Below are positions 1 to 7,355 of a stretch of DNA of 20,390 nucleotides, in pieces. Each line of letters begins with the position of its first letter. The stretch's first letter is position 1. The stretch comes from Ascoidea tarda (nom. inval.) (Eukaryota > Ascomycota > Saccharomycetes > Ascoideales > Ascoideaceae), in contig JAKTTS010000283.1 in assembly GCA_030560485.1 (NCBI GenBank), positions 1-20,390 of the forward strand. Reading direction: 5' to 3'. The position numbers and the translations under genes are program-made. The notes under the pieces are model-generated. The model had not been told where the DNA came from, searched no databases, and was given only the letters and a program-made list of their open reading frames with translations.

Positions 1-2844
1 GATGCTCAAGTCAACGAGACAACAATAAGAAAAAAAATTAGCTCCTTAAATATTCAATTAAATAATCTTTGCTCATTTTTACCTCAGGATAAAATTGTGG
101 AGTTTGCCAAATTGAAACCAGAGGAACTACTATTAGAAACAGAAAGATGCTTAAATAACGGAAGTTTAGAAGTTATCCATAAAAATCTAATTGATTTAGA
201 TTTCCACTTTAACAAAATTAATCAGATTTTATCAGACAAAAAATCAGACTATCAAAAATTAATAGACCAAAGAAAACTTTATCAAAGCGAAGCTGAAAAA
301 TTCAAAAAATATAATCTGAAAATTGATGAATTGAGACTTCATTTAAAATTATTGCCTTATGCAATTATTCAAGATTTGAGGAAAAATGCTAAAATTTATA
401 AAATCAGAAAGGATAGCTTGGCTTTAAAATTGAAAGAATTCGTGGATTTTGAATCCCCTTTTGACGATAAAATTTCAAGTTTGAATTTAATAGTTGATAA
501 GTGCAATAATAAACTTCACGATATTGACATGAAAAAGAAGCAAATTTTACACAATTCAAAGAATTTCACTGAGGAAATAAGTAAGTTTGATAAGTTTATT
601 TCCAAATGCAATACAAATATAATAAATTTAAAATCTAAGTCAGAAAGAAAAAAAATAGAATTGAAAGAGCTTTTATCTGAAATAAACTCAATAACTGAAG
701 AAAAAAATCAAATCAACTTACCAACTCAACTACAATTCGACGATTGTAAAGCTAAAAAGGATCAGTTTTATCAGTTAAGCAACAATTTAAAAAGAGATCT
801 TCTTGAACTAAATGATTCAATTACTATAAAAACAAATATAAAAAACCGCATAATATCAGCAACAAATAATTTAAATTCTCAACTAAATTCAAAGGATAGA
901 ATTGGAGTATTGAATATTTCTAATTCTGAAGCATTTACCAATTGTAAAAAGGCTGTACTATATTATAGAGCCAACCTAAATAGATTTAAAGGATTTATAT
1001 TTGAACCTCCCATTCTATCAATTAATGTTACAGATCAAAGATACTCACTTTATTTGCAAGAAGTCATTGATAGCTATACTCAAATTGCAATGACAGCGAA
1101 AGATCAACAGACATATAACAAACTTTCTTCTGAATTTTACGATGACCAAAAGATTAACGTTCCATTCAAATATCTTAGTAATAGCAGTATTACTAGAGAC
1201 TACACTACTGAACAATTGAGATCTTTTGGATTTGATGGTTATGCCGTAGATTTTATTAATGGTCCTGATGAGGTCGTTCAAATGTTATGCGAGCAAAGTT
1301 TTCTTAACGATATTCCTATCAGTTTAAGAAATTTATCTACAAAGCAATTAGAATTTTTAAAAAAAAAAGATCAAAATGGCAGAATTAGATTTAGAAAATT
1401 CATTGCTGGTGATTATCTGTATGCATTAAGAATATCACGATATGGTTCAAGACAAGTGATTTATACTACTAATCGTATTAATAGAAGAAGAAACAGTTTA
1501 TTTGATTCTTCTGGTATAACACAAGAGCAAAGAAGCATAATCACTGAAAATATCAATGATAATAAACGAAAATTATTGGAGCTTGATCAACAAGTTGCAG
1601 ATATAAAAGAAAATTTAAAAATTAAAGGGAGTGAATATGACAATTTCAACTCTAGTTTTGAAGCTTATAAATCAAAATTAAATGAATATTCAAATCAAAA
1701 AAAAATTCATATTGGTCTTGAGGAAAAAACTAAAAAATTCCAAAAAAAAGTTGAAGAATTGAGAGAAATAGCAGAAAAGGACTTCACGCCAAAAATTATT
1801 GAAATTGAGAATTTTGGTAAAAAATATAAAAAAATGAAATTGAAGAAGATAAATGAAATGGCTAAATTTGTGTTTAAGATAAATGAACTTAATTTTTTAA
1901 AGCTTAAGATAAACATGAAAATAATTGAGCAAACTAATAAAAAATTGACAATAGAGAATTTGATGGAAGATTTTCAAAAAACGAAAAGAAAACTTGAAAA
2001 TCAATTAGAAATTGCTAAAAAGGAATATACTAAAGCAAAAAACATTGACTATATTAGAAAAATTAAAGAACAGACTAATACATATACAGATGAGGAAAAG
2101 TACAAACTTGGTGAATTAGCAGAAAAGTATCAAAAAGAAGAAAATATGACAGAAGTGAAAATTCAAAATATAATTAAAGGAATTGAATCAGAAATATCAA
2201 TGCTTGGGGACGCTTCTTCTTCATCTATTGAAAAGCTTAGAAAAGTTGAGAATGATATTAAAATATTATCAAAGGAAATTCCTGGGTTAGAAAAAGAGCA
2301 TAAGAAACTTTGTGATAGAATAAAGAATTTACGAGATGATTGGGAACCCAAATTGGATAAGCTAATTCAACACATATCTAGAAAGTTTGCAAAAGGATTT
2401 CGAAGTGTGGGCAGTGCGGGTGAAATATGTATAAATAAAAAAGCCAATTTCAAAGACTGGAGATTAGAAATTCTTGTTAAGTTTCGAGATAACTCTGATT
2501 TAAGAGTTTTAGATGCATTTGTTCAATCTGGTGGTGAAAGAGCTGTTTCTACGATTTTTTATATTATTAGTCTACAAGGGTTAACCAACTCTCCATTTAG
2601 AATTGTTGATGAAATTAACCAAGGAATGGATCCTAGAAATGAGAGAATTGTTCATAAACATTTAGTTAACGTTGCATGTAACGAAGAAGACAGTGATGAC
2701 GAAGAAGAAACTGGAAATAAAGGAGATGCATCGACTCAATATTTTTTAATTACCCCGAAATTATTGAAATCGCTTCACTATCATAAAAATATGTCTATTC
2801 ATTGTATAATGGCCAACCATAATGTGCCATTAGAGATAAATTAG
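1..2844 (+). CDS. SMC5: SMC5, SMC5/6 complex ATPase subunit (5' end outside window)
   Basis: This is the C-terminal 947 residues of Smc5, the partner of Smc6 in the nuclear SMC5/6 complex, which acts in recombination repair and replication-fork stability. The frame is open from base 1, so the start and the Walker A motif lie to the left. Visible in order: a Q-loop (FLPQDKI, about residues 27-33 of the visible part), a long Lys/Glu-rich coiled coil, a globular hinge at about 270-480 (GVLNIS..., EPPILSINV, GFDGYAVDFINGPDE), a second coiled coil to about 780, then the C-terminal head with the ABC signature SGGER at residues 843-847 and Walker B ending in D870-E871 (FRIVDEINQGMDP). An acidic insert (EEDSDDEEE) lies after Walker B and precedes the last head strand. 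The FLPQD loop and the INQGMDP box after Walker B are typical of Smc5 rather than Smc6. The head is intact at the TAG stop. Identification is firm. Confidence 0.95.
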   Translation, partial: DAQVNETTIRKKISSLNIQLNNLCSFLPQDKIVEFAKLKPEELLLETERCLNNGSLEVIHKNLIDLDFHFNKINQILSDKKSDYQKLIDQRKLYQSEAEKFKKYNLKIDELRLHLKLLPYAIIQDLRKNAKIYKIRKDSLALKLKEFVDFESPFDDKISSLNLIVDKCNNKLHDIDMKKKQILHNSKNFTEEISKFDKFISKCNTNIINLKSKSERKKIELKELLSEINSITEEKNQINLPTQLQFDDCKAKKDQFYQLSNNLKRDLLELNDSITIKTNIKNRIISATNNLNSQLNSKDRIGVLNISNSEAFTNCKKAVLYYRANLNRFKGFIFEPPILSINVTDQRYSLYLQEVIDSYTQIAMTAKDQQTYNKLSSEFYDDQKINVPFKYLSNSSITRDYTTEQLRSFGFDGYAVDFINGPDEVVQMLCEQSFLNDIPISLRNLSTKQLEFLKKKDQNGRIRFRKFIAGDYLYALRISRYGSRQVIYTTNRINRRRNSLFDSSGITQEQRSIITENINDNKRKLLELDQQVADIKENLKIKGSEYDNFNSSFEAYKSKLNEYSNQKKIHIGLEEKTKKFQKKVEELREIAEKDFTPKIIEIENFGKKYKKMKLKKINEMAKFVFKINELNFLKLKINMKIIEQTNKKLTIENLMEDFQKTKRKLENQLEIAKKEYTKAKNIDYIRKIKEQTNTYTDEEKYKLGELAEKYQKEENMTEVKIQNIIKGIESEISMLGDASSSSIEKLRKVENDIKILSKEIPGLEKEHKKLCDRIKNLRDDWEPKLDKLIQHISRKFAKGFRSVGSAGEICINKKANFKDWRLEILVKFRDNSDLRVLDAFVQSGGERAVSTIFYIISLQGLTNSPFRIVDEINQGMDPRNERIVHKHLVNVACNEEDSDDEEETGNKGDASTQYFLITPKLLKSLHYHKNMSIHCIMANHNVPLEIN

Positions 2845-3270
2845 ATGATTAATGTATTAATTTTATTTTATTTTTTTTTGAGTTTAATAGGGTTAGATTA
2901 AGCTTTTTGTGTTATGAATCAAAAGGTTATACAATTTAAGAATAATTTAAATATTTGAATTATTTAAAAATTGAATAAAAAATTCCCAGAAACATAAAAG
3001 AACTAAAAAGACAATTGATAAAAGAAACGGATAAAAAGTAAAAAAGTAGAAGAACAACAAAAGAAACAAAGAAAATAAGAAATAAACTATAATATAAGAT
3101 CTATCATTTAGAAAAAAAATGATAAAATAGAATTAGTTTAAATTTCACGTTATATGTTGAAATTATTAATTTCAATGGGATTTTAATTTTTATTCGTTTT
3201 TAAGACGGCTTTTTTAAATTTTGACATTTGAAATTTGACATTTGAAATTTGACATTTGATGATTGATAAT
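2845..3270. other. SMC5 / RTA1-like convergent 3' intergenic region
   Basis: This is AT-rich DNA between two genes that converge. It contains poly-A and poly-T runs suited to 3'-end formation on both strands and one short tandem repeat listed separately. I see no open frame or RNA gene. Confidence 0.6.
3223..3259. repeat. 14-bp tandem repeat, about 2.6 copies
   Basis: The unit GACATTTGAAATTT occurs at 3223-3236 and 3237-3250, and a partial third copy follows. It sits just past the stop codon of the RTA1-like gene, so it probably lies in that gene's 3' UTR. Confidence 0.8.
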
Positions 3271-4257
3271 TCAGATTTTAACATTGTTAAGAGCATAACC
3301 TTCATTATAGGTACTAGAACCCTCATTAAAGTCATTTGCATTGTTAAGAGAAGTGTTTATATTATTATAATCATCATTTAAAAACAACAAGATACCTGAG
3401 GTGTTGACTAAATAAAACAAGATCATAACTAATAACATCATTAAACCATCAAAAACATAGAGATAAATTTCGTTGGAAAGAATTTCACCATCATTACCTT
3501 GAATAAATTCAACAACTCTAACAATAGATCTAATCATGATTAAGATTGAAGTGATATACAAAATGACATAAAAGTTATACCAGTTTCTATATTTTGAGGG
3601 CATTTTTCTAAAAGCGATTGTTTTAGATGTTGGGTTTTTGCCAATTTTATAAAAGTAAATCAAACTAATGACCATAAAAATACCGAAAAACCCCAATTGT
3701 ACAAATAGACCACCAACGATTAAATTTTCACCTAAATCGGAAGCGGATTGAGTTCCTTTGGCCATAATACCTCCTCCACCACCTTGCATCATGAAAGAAA
3801 TAAGATCACCAATTACGAAAATTTTGGTCAAGAATCTTGTTGAAATTAAGCATGATTTTTTGGAATCCAAAAGATTAACACATCTTCCAAAATACATATA
3901 AATTGAAGCAGCAAACAAAGCAGGCGCAACTAATAAGAAAATAGATTGTATAATATAGGGTCCAAGTGATTTTTCATCTTGACTTGAGATAGCTCTTCCA
4001 ATGTAACCAATAACTTCAAAGATGCTTCCAAGAACCAAAGGGATGGAAATGTATAGCAAACCCATTGAGCCCTTTTTCTTTCTAATAGAAGATAAATATT
4101 GGGTACGAGCCCTAAATATTTGCACAATCTGCAACACTGTCACAATAAAATAGAGGATTGCAAAGACAATAGCAGCAGGTAGTGAAGGTGTGTAATTGTA
4201 TGGCTCCCATTCCAGCTTATTGGTAATAGCTCTGATATAAAGAGAACTGCTTGACAT
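3271..4257 (-). CDS. RTA1-family seven-TM membrane protein (RTA1/RSB1-like)
   Basis: A 328-residue integral membrane protein of the fungal RTA1 (lipid-translocating exporter-like) family, whose members include Rta1, Rsb1, Pug1 and Rtm1 of S. cerevisiae. I place the start at the ATG beginning MSSSSLYIRA, because the frame upstream of it has no ATG. About seven hydrophobic spans are visible, near residues 27-47, 66-88, 100-120, 131-150, 169-191, 212-232 and 256-283. Family landmarks are GSIFEVIGYIGR, GDLISFMMQGGGGG (about 140-153) and IRSIVRVVEF (about 222-231). The C-terminal tail is hydrophilic and Asn-rich. Members of this family have been tied to sphingoid-base release, protoporphyrin uptake and 7-aminocholesterol resistance; which applies here cannot be read from sequence. 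A TATAAAT on the minus strand at 4343-4349 lies about 90 bp upstream of the start. Confidence 0.88.
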   Translation of the reverse strand: MSSSSLYIRAITNKLEWEPYNYTPSLPAAIVFAILYFIVTVLQIVQIFRARTQYLSSIRKKKGSMGLLYISIPLVLGSIFEVIGYIGRAISSQDEKSLGPYIIQSIFLLVAPALFAASIYMYFGRCVNLLDSKKSCLISTRFLTKIFVIGDLISFMMQGGGGGIMAKGTQSASDLGENLIVGGLFVQLGFFGIFMVISLIYFYKIGKNPTSKTIAFRKMPSKYRNWYNFYVILYITSILIMIRSIVRVVEFIQGNDGEILSNEIYLYVFDGLMMLLVMILFYLVNTSGILLFLNDDYNNINTSLNNANDFNEGSSTYNEGYALNNVKI

Positions 4258-4342
4258 TTTGTAAAAGCAGCTATTGGTAGTATATTTTTGTCTTATTCTC
4301 AGAATCGAAATCAAACACTAAAACCGAGAGCAAAAGAAGCTG

Positions 4343-4349
4343 ATTTATA
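4343..4349 (-). promoter_or_regulatory. Candidate TATA box of the RTA1-like gene
   Basis: TATAAAT on the minus strand, about 90 bp upstream of the ATG at 4257. The position is typical of a yeast core promoter. This rests on the motif alone. Confidence 0.4.
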
Positions 4350-4626
4350 CCTTCCAACTCAATTGGTGCTCCATAACTCTTGGGCTTGGATGAGCGCTGT
4401 AAAAGGACCCAGATCCGGCATGCTGGTCGAAAATAGGTCTAATGTTGGCTATGCATCTGCGTTTGTTGTGCGTTGGCCTGAATTTGACAACATAACGGAC
4501 CTTCTGCATGTACACAGAACGGCTTTGTGCAAAGGAAGCTGATTTTCCGTTCCGTTAGTTATTCCTGGAGAACGCGCAATATAAAAAAAACCTGAAATTC
4601 TGTTACGGGAGGTGTGTTCTGTTTAC

Positions 4627-4651
4627 AAGGTCTCGAAGGCCTCGAGACCTT
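4627..4651. repeat. Perfect 10-bp inverted repeat with 5-nt loop
   Basis: Arms AAGGTCTCGA (4627-4636) and TCGAGACCTT (4642-4651) are exact reverse complements around the loop AGGCC. The element lies about 370 bp upstream of the RTA1-like ATG and about 240 bp past the JLP1 stop. It could be a binding site for a dimeric regulator or an RNA hairpin in the JLP1 3' region. Confidence 0.85.
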
Positions 4652-4891
4652 TTGCTGTGATGATAAGGAAAAACTTATGATGTGTAGGTGTTTGGATATT
4701 TATAGTCATGAATATAAAAAATATATAGTAATTTAACCGGTTTGAAAACAATTATTGAGGCTGAAAAAGTAGTGCTTTTGATTTCACGCAACGCATCTTA
4801 CCATTTTTTTCTTTTTTTTTCTTTTTCTGTTTAGCTTTTTATTGTTTTATTTGTTTTAGCCCAGCAAATTCTAATTTTGTTTCTAATCGTA

Positions 4892-6046
4892 TTAATCTGT
4901 TTCGTATGGACGCTCAGCCTGGGGTGTAATTCTGAATAAATGTCTGCCAGAATCGCCTCTCCAGTCGAATGTAGCAGCATGAATCACTCGTCTGTTGTCC
5001 CAAATGGTTACTGTTCCTTCTTCCCATTTGGCTCGAATTTGAAAATCATAACCACCGGCGATATGGTTCTTTAAAAAGTTCAAAATTAAATCACTCTCCT
5101 CGAGTTTTAATCCATTAATGTGAGTAGCAAAATTCCCGCTGATATATAATGATTTCTTGCCCGTTACAGGATGGGTTCGTACAATTGGATGGTTATGAGC
5201 AACTGGTTCTCTTCTATTATAACTTCCTTGCTCTTTTGATAAATTGGCCTGGGTGAATCCTGAATGGCAACATGTAACCCCCTTTAAAAATTCTTTAAAA
5301 TGTGGTGATAATCTTTCGTATGCCTCAACTCCATCAGCAAATAGTGTATCTCCTCCAGTCTTGGGTCCTTCCAACAATATCAAAAATGTTGTTCCTGGTG
5401 GTTGTAATTCATAACTAACATCAGAATGCCAGTTTTCGCCTGATATTCTATCATCAAATTGGAATTTTGTGATTGGTTTATCTGGTTTTTTATAAACAAT
5501 ATGGAACTCAGGATAATTCCTTGGTGCTCCAGATGTTTGGTGAATATGCAATGGTCCAAAATATTCTCCAAATTTCTTATTGAACTTCAATCCTTTGTCC
5601 TTCAAATCCTGGTCTCTAAATACCAAAACTCCTCTTTCTGCAACCAATCTTGCGAGGTCATTTTTACCTAAATCACCTAACTCTGATAGTTGAATGCCTT
5701 TGATTTCTGTTCCCAACAATGGCGAAGTATCATTAATATCAATAGAGTCCCTTTTTTCTGGAGGAAATATATTCTTATATTCTGGGTCCGCAAATAAGCC
5801 CTTGTCAACAAATTCAAAACTTTCTAACTTGGGATAGGTCTTGGGATCCCATGTTGGCAACCATTCGGGGTATTTAGAAGCTTTCAATTTTTCATTACTT
5901 ACTGACAAAACGCCATTTTCATCTTTCTTACCATCTTTGGAGAATCTGGTACCAAAATTGGAATAGAAAATACGACTTTCAATGCTTATTTGTTGAATTG
6001 TCTTGTTCGATTGTTCTATTGTTACTGTTGAACTTTTACCAACCAT
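4892..6046 (-). CDS. JLP1: TauD/JLP1-type Fe(II)/2-oxoglutarate sulfonate dioxygenase
   Basis: A 384-residue dioxygenase of the TauD/TfdA fold. Family members use Fe(II), O2 and 2-oxoglutarate to oxidise a sulfonate (taurine, isethionate and similar), releasing sulfite for sulfur assimilation. The iron-binding facial triad is visible: H207-x-D209 (NWHSDVSYE) and the distal H356 (VIHAATFDWRGD). R368 and R372 keep the four-residue spacing of TauD R266 and R270, which bind 2-oxoglutarate and the substrate sulfonate. The fold core GPKTGGDTLFAD is also clear. Residues 1 to about 100 are a polar N-terminal extension relative to bacterial TauD, as in yeast Jlp1 (about 412 aa). The start is an ATG (MVGKSS) with no upstream in-frame alternative. 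The neighbour across the promoter is a Dal5/SOA1-type transporter. Substrate is inferred from family, and another alpha-ketoglutarate dioxygenase of this family is possible. Confidence 0.9.
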   Translation of the reverse strand: MVGKSSTVTIEQSNKTIQQISIESRIFYSNFGTRFSKDGKKDENGVLSVSNEKLKASKYPEWLPTWDPKTYPKLESFEFVDKGLFADPEYKNIFPPEKRDSIDINDTSPLLGTEIKGIQLSELGDLGKNDLARLVAERGVLVFRDQDLKDKGLKFNKKFGEYFGPLHIHQTSGAPRNYPEFHIVYKKPDKPITKFQFDDRISGENWHSDVSYELQPPGTTFLILLEGPKTGGDTLFADGVEAYERLSPHFKEFLKGVTCCHSGFTQANLSKEQGSYNRREPVAHNHPIVRTHPVTGKKSLYISGNFATHINGLKLEESDLILNFLKNHIAGGYDFQIRAKWEEGTVTIWDNRRVIHAATFDWRGDSGRHLFRITPQAERPYETD

Positions 6047-6100
6047 TTTTATCTTGGTTTCTTTAAAGTAATCTAAAAGACGACGTTAAAATCACTGAAA

Positions 6101-6133
6101 TATTAATGCTGATATATTAATGCTGATATATAT
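6101..6133 (-). promoter_or_regulatory. Duplicated TATA-bearing 14-mer upstream of JLP1
   Basis: The unit TATTAATGCTGATA is directly repeated at 6101-6114 and 6115-6128 and runs into TATATATA at 6126-6133. It lies 55-90 bp upstream of the JLP1 ATG, so it probably forms the core promoter. Confidence 0.5.
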
Positions 6134-6470
6134 ATTCACTAACAAACCTGATTACAAATTATTCCCTCATTCAATGCTATCCAATATAAAAAAAGAAACT
6201 ATCTTATCAGAAAATTCAGACCTAGAATCTTAAGATATACGCATAACTTGTCTCAAAACCAACACTTTTTGAGCCAACCACTACCCAAGATATCTGCTAA
6301 CACTTGATCAAAATGATTATATTGCAAATGACGAATCTGGAAACTCAGAATGCTTCAGCCGGGCAACACCAGCCCCAGGCATACAAATAGGCACAATTTG
6401 AGGCGCTACCCTGCTCTTTGATCTCCTGCTCCACACTTGCCGCCACCACAATTGTCTGATAGCGAATGAA

Positions 6471-6521
6471 TCACCGCCAAAATGCTCACAAAGAGGCAAA
6501 GCACACCTATTTCACCGCCAA
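6471..6521. repeat. Direct repeat TCACCGCCAA, two copies
   Basis: Exact 10-mers at 6471-6480 and 6512-6521, 41 bp apart, in a GC-rich patch of the divergent promoter. A third CGCCA core lies at about 6441. This is a candidate regulator-binding site and I recognise no named factor for it. Confidence 0.5.
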
Positions 6522-6858
6522 CAACCCTGGATTGGTTCTAGAAAAGAAGGATTGGTGAATTTTGTATCTATTTCTTTCAGATTGGTGTTTAGATCGCTTT
6601 CCCAGAATATATGTCTCTAAAGTGTGGAAACTCTGTCAGATTCAATTCACGAAAATCACAACAACAGAGGAAAATCTCTATCAAAGAATCTTTGCCTAAG
6701 CTATTGATGCGTGAACAAGCCCAACGATTATTATTTTGCTTGTATCAATATGTTGTCTTCGGTGTATGTTCTGTTATTAAGCTCAGCAGTTTTTTTTTCA
6801 ATTTTGACGAAACTAAAAACAAATATTCATATTTTTGGTTTAAGATACAGATATCTTC

Positions 6859-6868
6859 AAACTGTGGC
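6859..6868 (+). promoter_or_regulatory. Met31/Met32-type site (AAACTGTGGC)
   Basis: An exact match to the AAACTGTGG element bound by the zinc-finger proteins Met31/Met32, which recruit Met4 to sulfur-assimilation genes in S. cerevisiae. It lies 488 bp upstream of the transporter ATG and 813 bp upstream of the JLP1 ATG. A one-mismatch relative, AAAGTGTGG, is at 6619-6627. I saw no CACGTG Cbf1 site in this promoter. Confidence 0.6.
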
Positions 6869-7060
6869 AAATTGAGTTGAACTCATATTTTTATAGACGA
6901 ATATAGCGCAACTGCCACTTTTTTGCCTTTTTTGATAGCTGATAACTAGCAATTTTTATGAAGTATGAATTTATTACGAGCAATTGGTTGGCCAAATCTT
7001 CAAAACTTAGATGTTTAATCAAAAAAGAATATCAATGGCAAAGGGATAAACAAAAATAAT

Positions 7061-7220
7061 CATGAATTATTATGAATTATTATGAATTATTATGAATTAT
7101 TATGAATTATTATGAATTACCAAGAGCTAGCATGAATTACCAGAAACCGGTATGGACTACTAAGAATTGTTAAAAACTGTTGAGAGATATTGAGAATTGC
7201 TAAGAAAGACTAAAAAAGGC
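7061..7220. repeat. Phased 10-bp repeat, 16 units, decaying towards the transporter
   Basis: Six near-identical units of TATGAATTAT (7061-7120) are followed by about ten diverged units that keep the exact 10-bp spacing, for example CATGAATTAC at 7131, TAAGAATTGT at 7161, TGAGAATTGC at 7191 and TAAGAAAGAC at 7201. The array ends 23 bp before the TATAAAA at 7244. Confidence 0.85.
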
Positions 7221-7243
7221 CCTGCAATTTTTTTTTCAGTTGG

Positions 7244-7250
7244 TATAAAA
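7244..7250 (+). promoter_or_regulatory. TATA box of the SOA1-like transporter
   Basis: TATAAAA, 106-112 bp upstream of the ATG at 7356, at the usual yeast core-promoter distance. Confidence 0.55.
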
Positions 7251-7355
7251 ACAAGAAAATTTCTTATTATCTTGTTGTGGAGAAATATACTATTAGTTTT
7301 TATTCTAGAAAAGAATATTAATACTGTGCAGATTTTTAATTGATTTTTGAACACA

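Larger units (their letters stand above)
4258..4891. other. Intergenic region: RTA1-like promoter and JLP1 3' region
   Basis: This stretch lies upstream of the RTA1-like gene and downstream of JLP1, both on the minus strand. The half near the RTA1-like gene (about 4380-4660) is GC-richer than the neighbouring genes and holds several CGG/CCG triplets (near 4413, 4496, 4518, 4548, 4553, 4599) of the kind bound by Zn2Cys6 regulators. The inverted repeat at 4627-4651 is listed separately. The half near JLP1 is pyrimidine/T-rich and fits a 3' UTR. An open frame on the plus strand (4288-4542) has no ATG near its start and is not called. Confidence 0.5.
6047..7355. promoter_or_regulatory. Shared 1.3-kb divergent promoter of JLP1 and the SOA1-like transporter
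   Basis: The two genes start at 6046 (minus) and 7356 (plus), so all of this is upstream DNA for both. Visible elements: a TATA-rich 14-bp duplication near JLP1, a GC-rich patch at about 6330-6530 with the direct repeat TCACCGCCAA, a Met31/Met32-type motif at 6859, a related AAAGTGTGG at 6619, a phased 10-bp repeat at 7061-7220, and TATAAAA at 7244. The plus-strand 89-codon frame at 6611-6880 has no recognisable features and is not called a gene. Confidence 0.7.

Noticed and set aside
4288-4542. 84-codon plus-strand frame upstream of the RTA1-like gene
   Set aside because: It begins at TTG rather than ATG, and its codons cover a promoter region; no known features.
6611-6880. 89-codon plus-strand frame in the JLP1/transporter promoter
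   Set aside because: It starts with ATG but shows no domain, and it contains the Met31/32-type sites of a divergent promoter.
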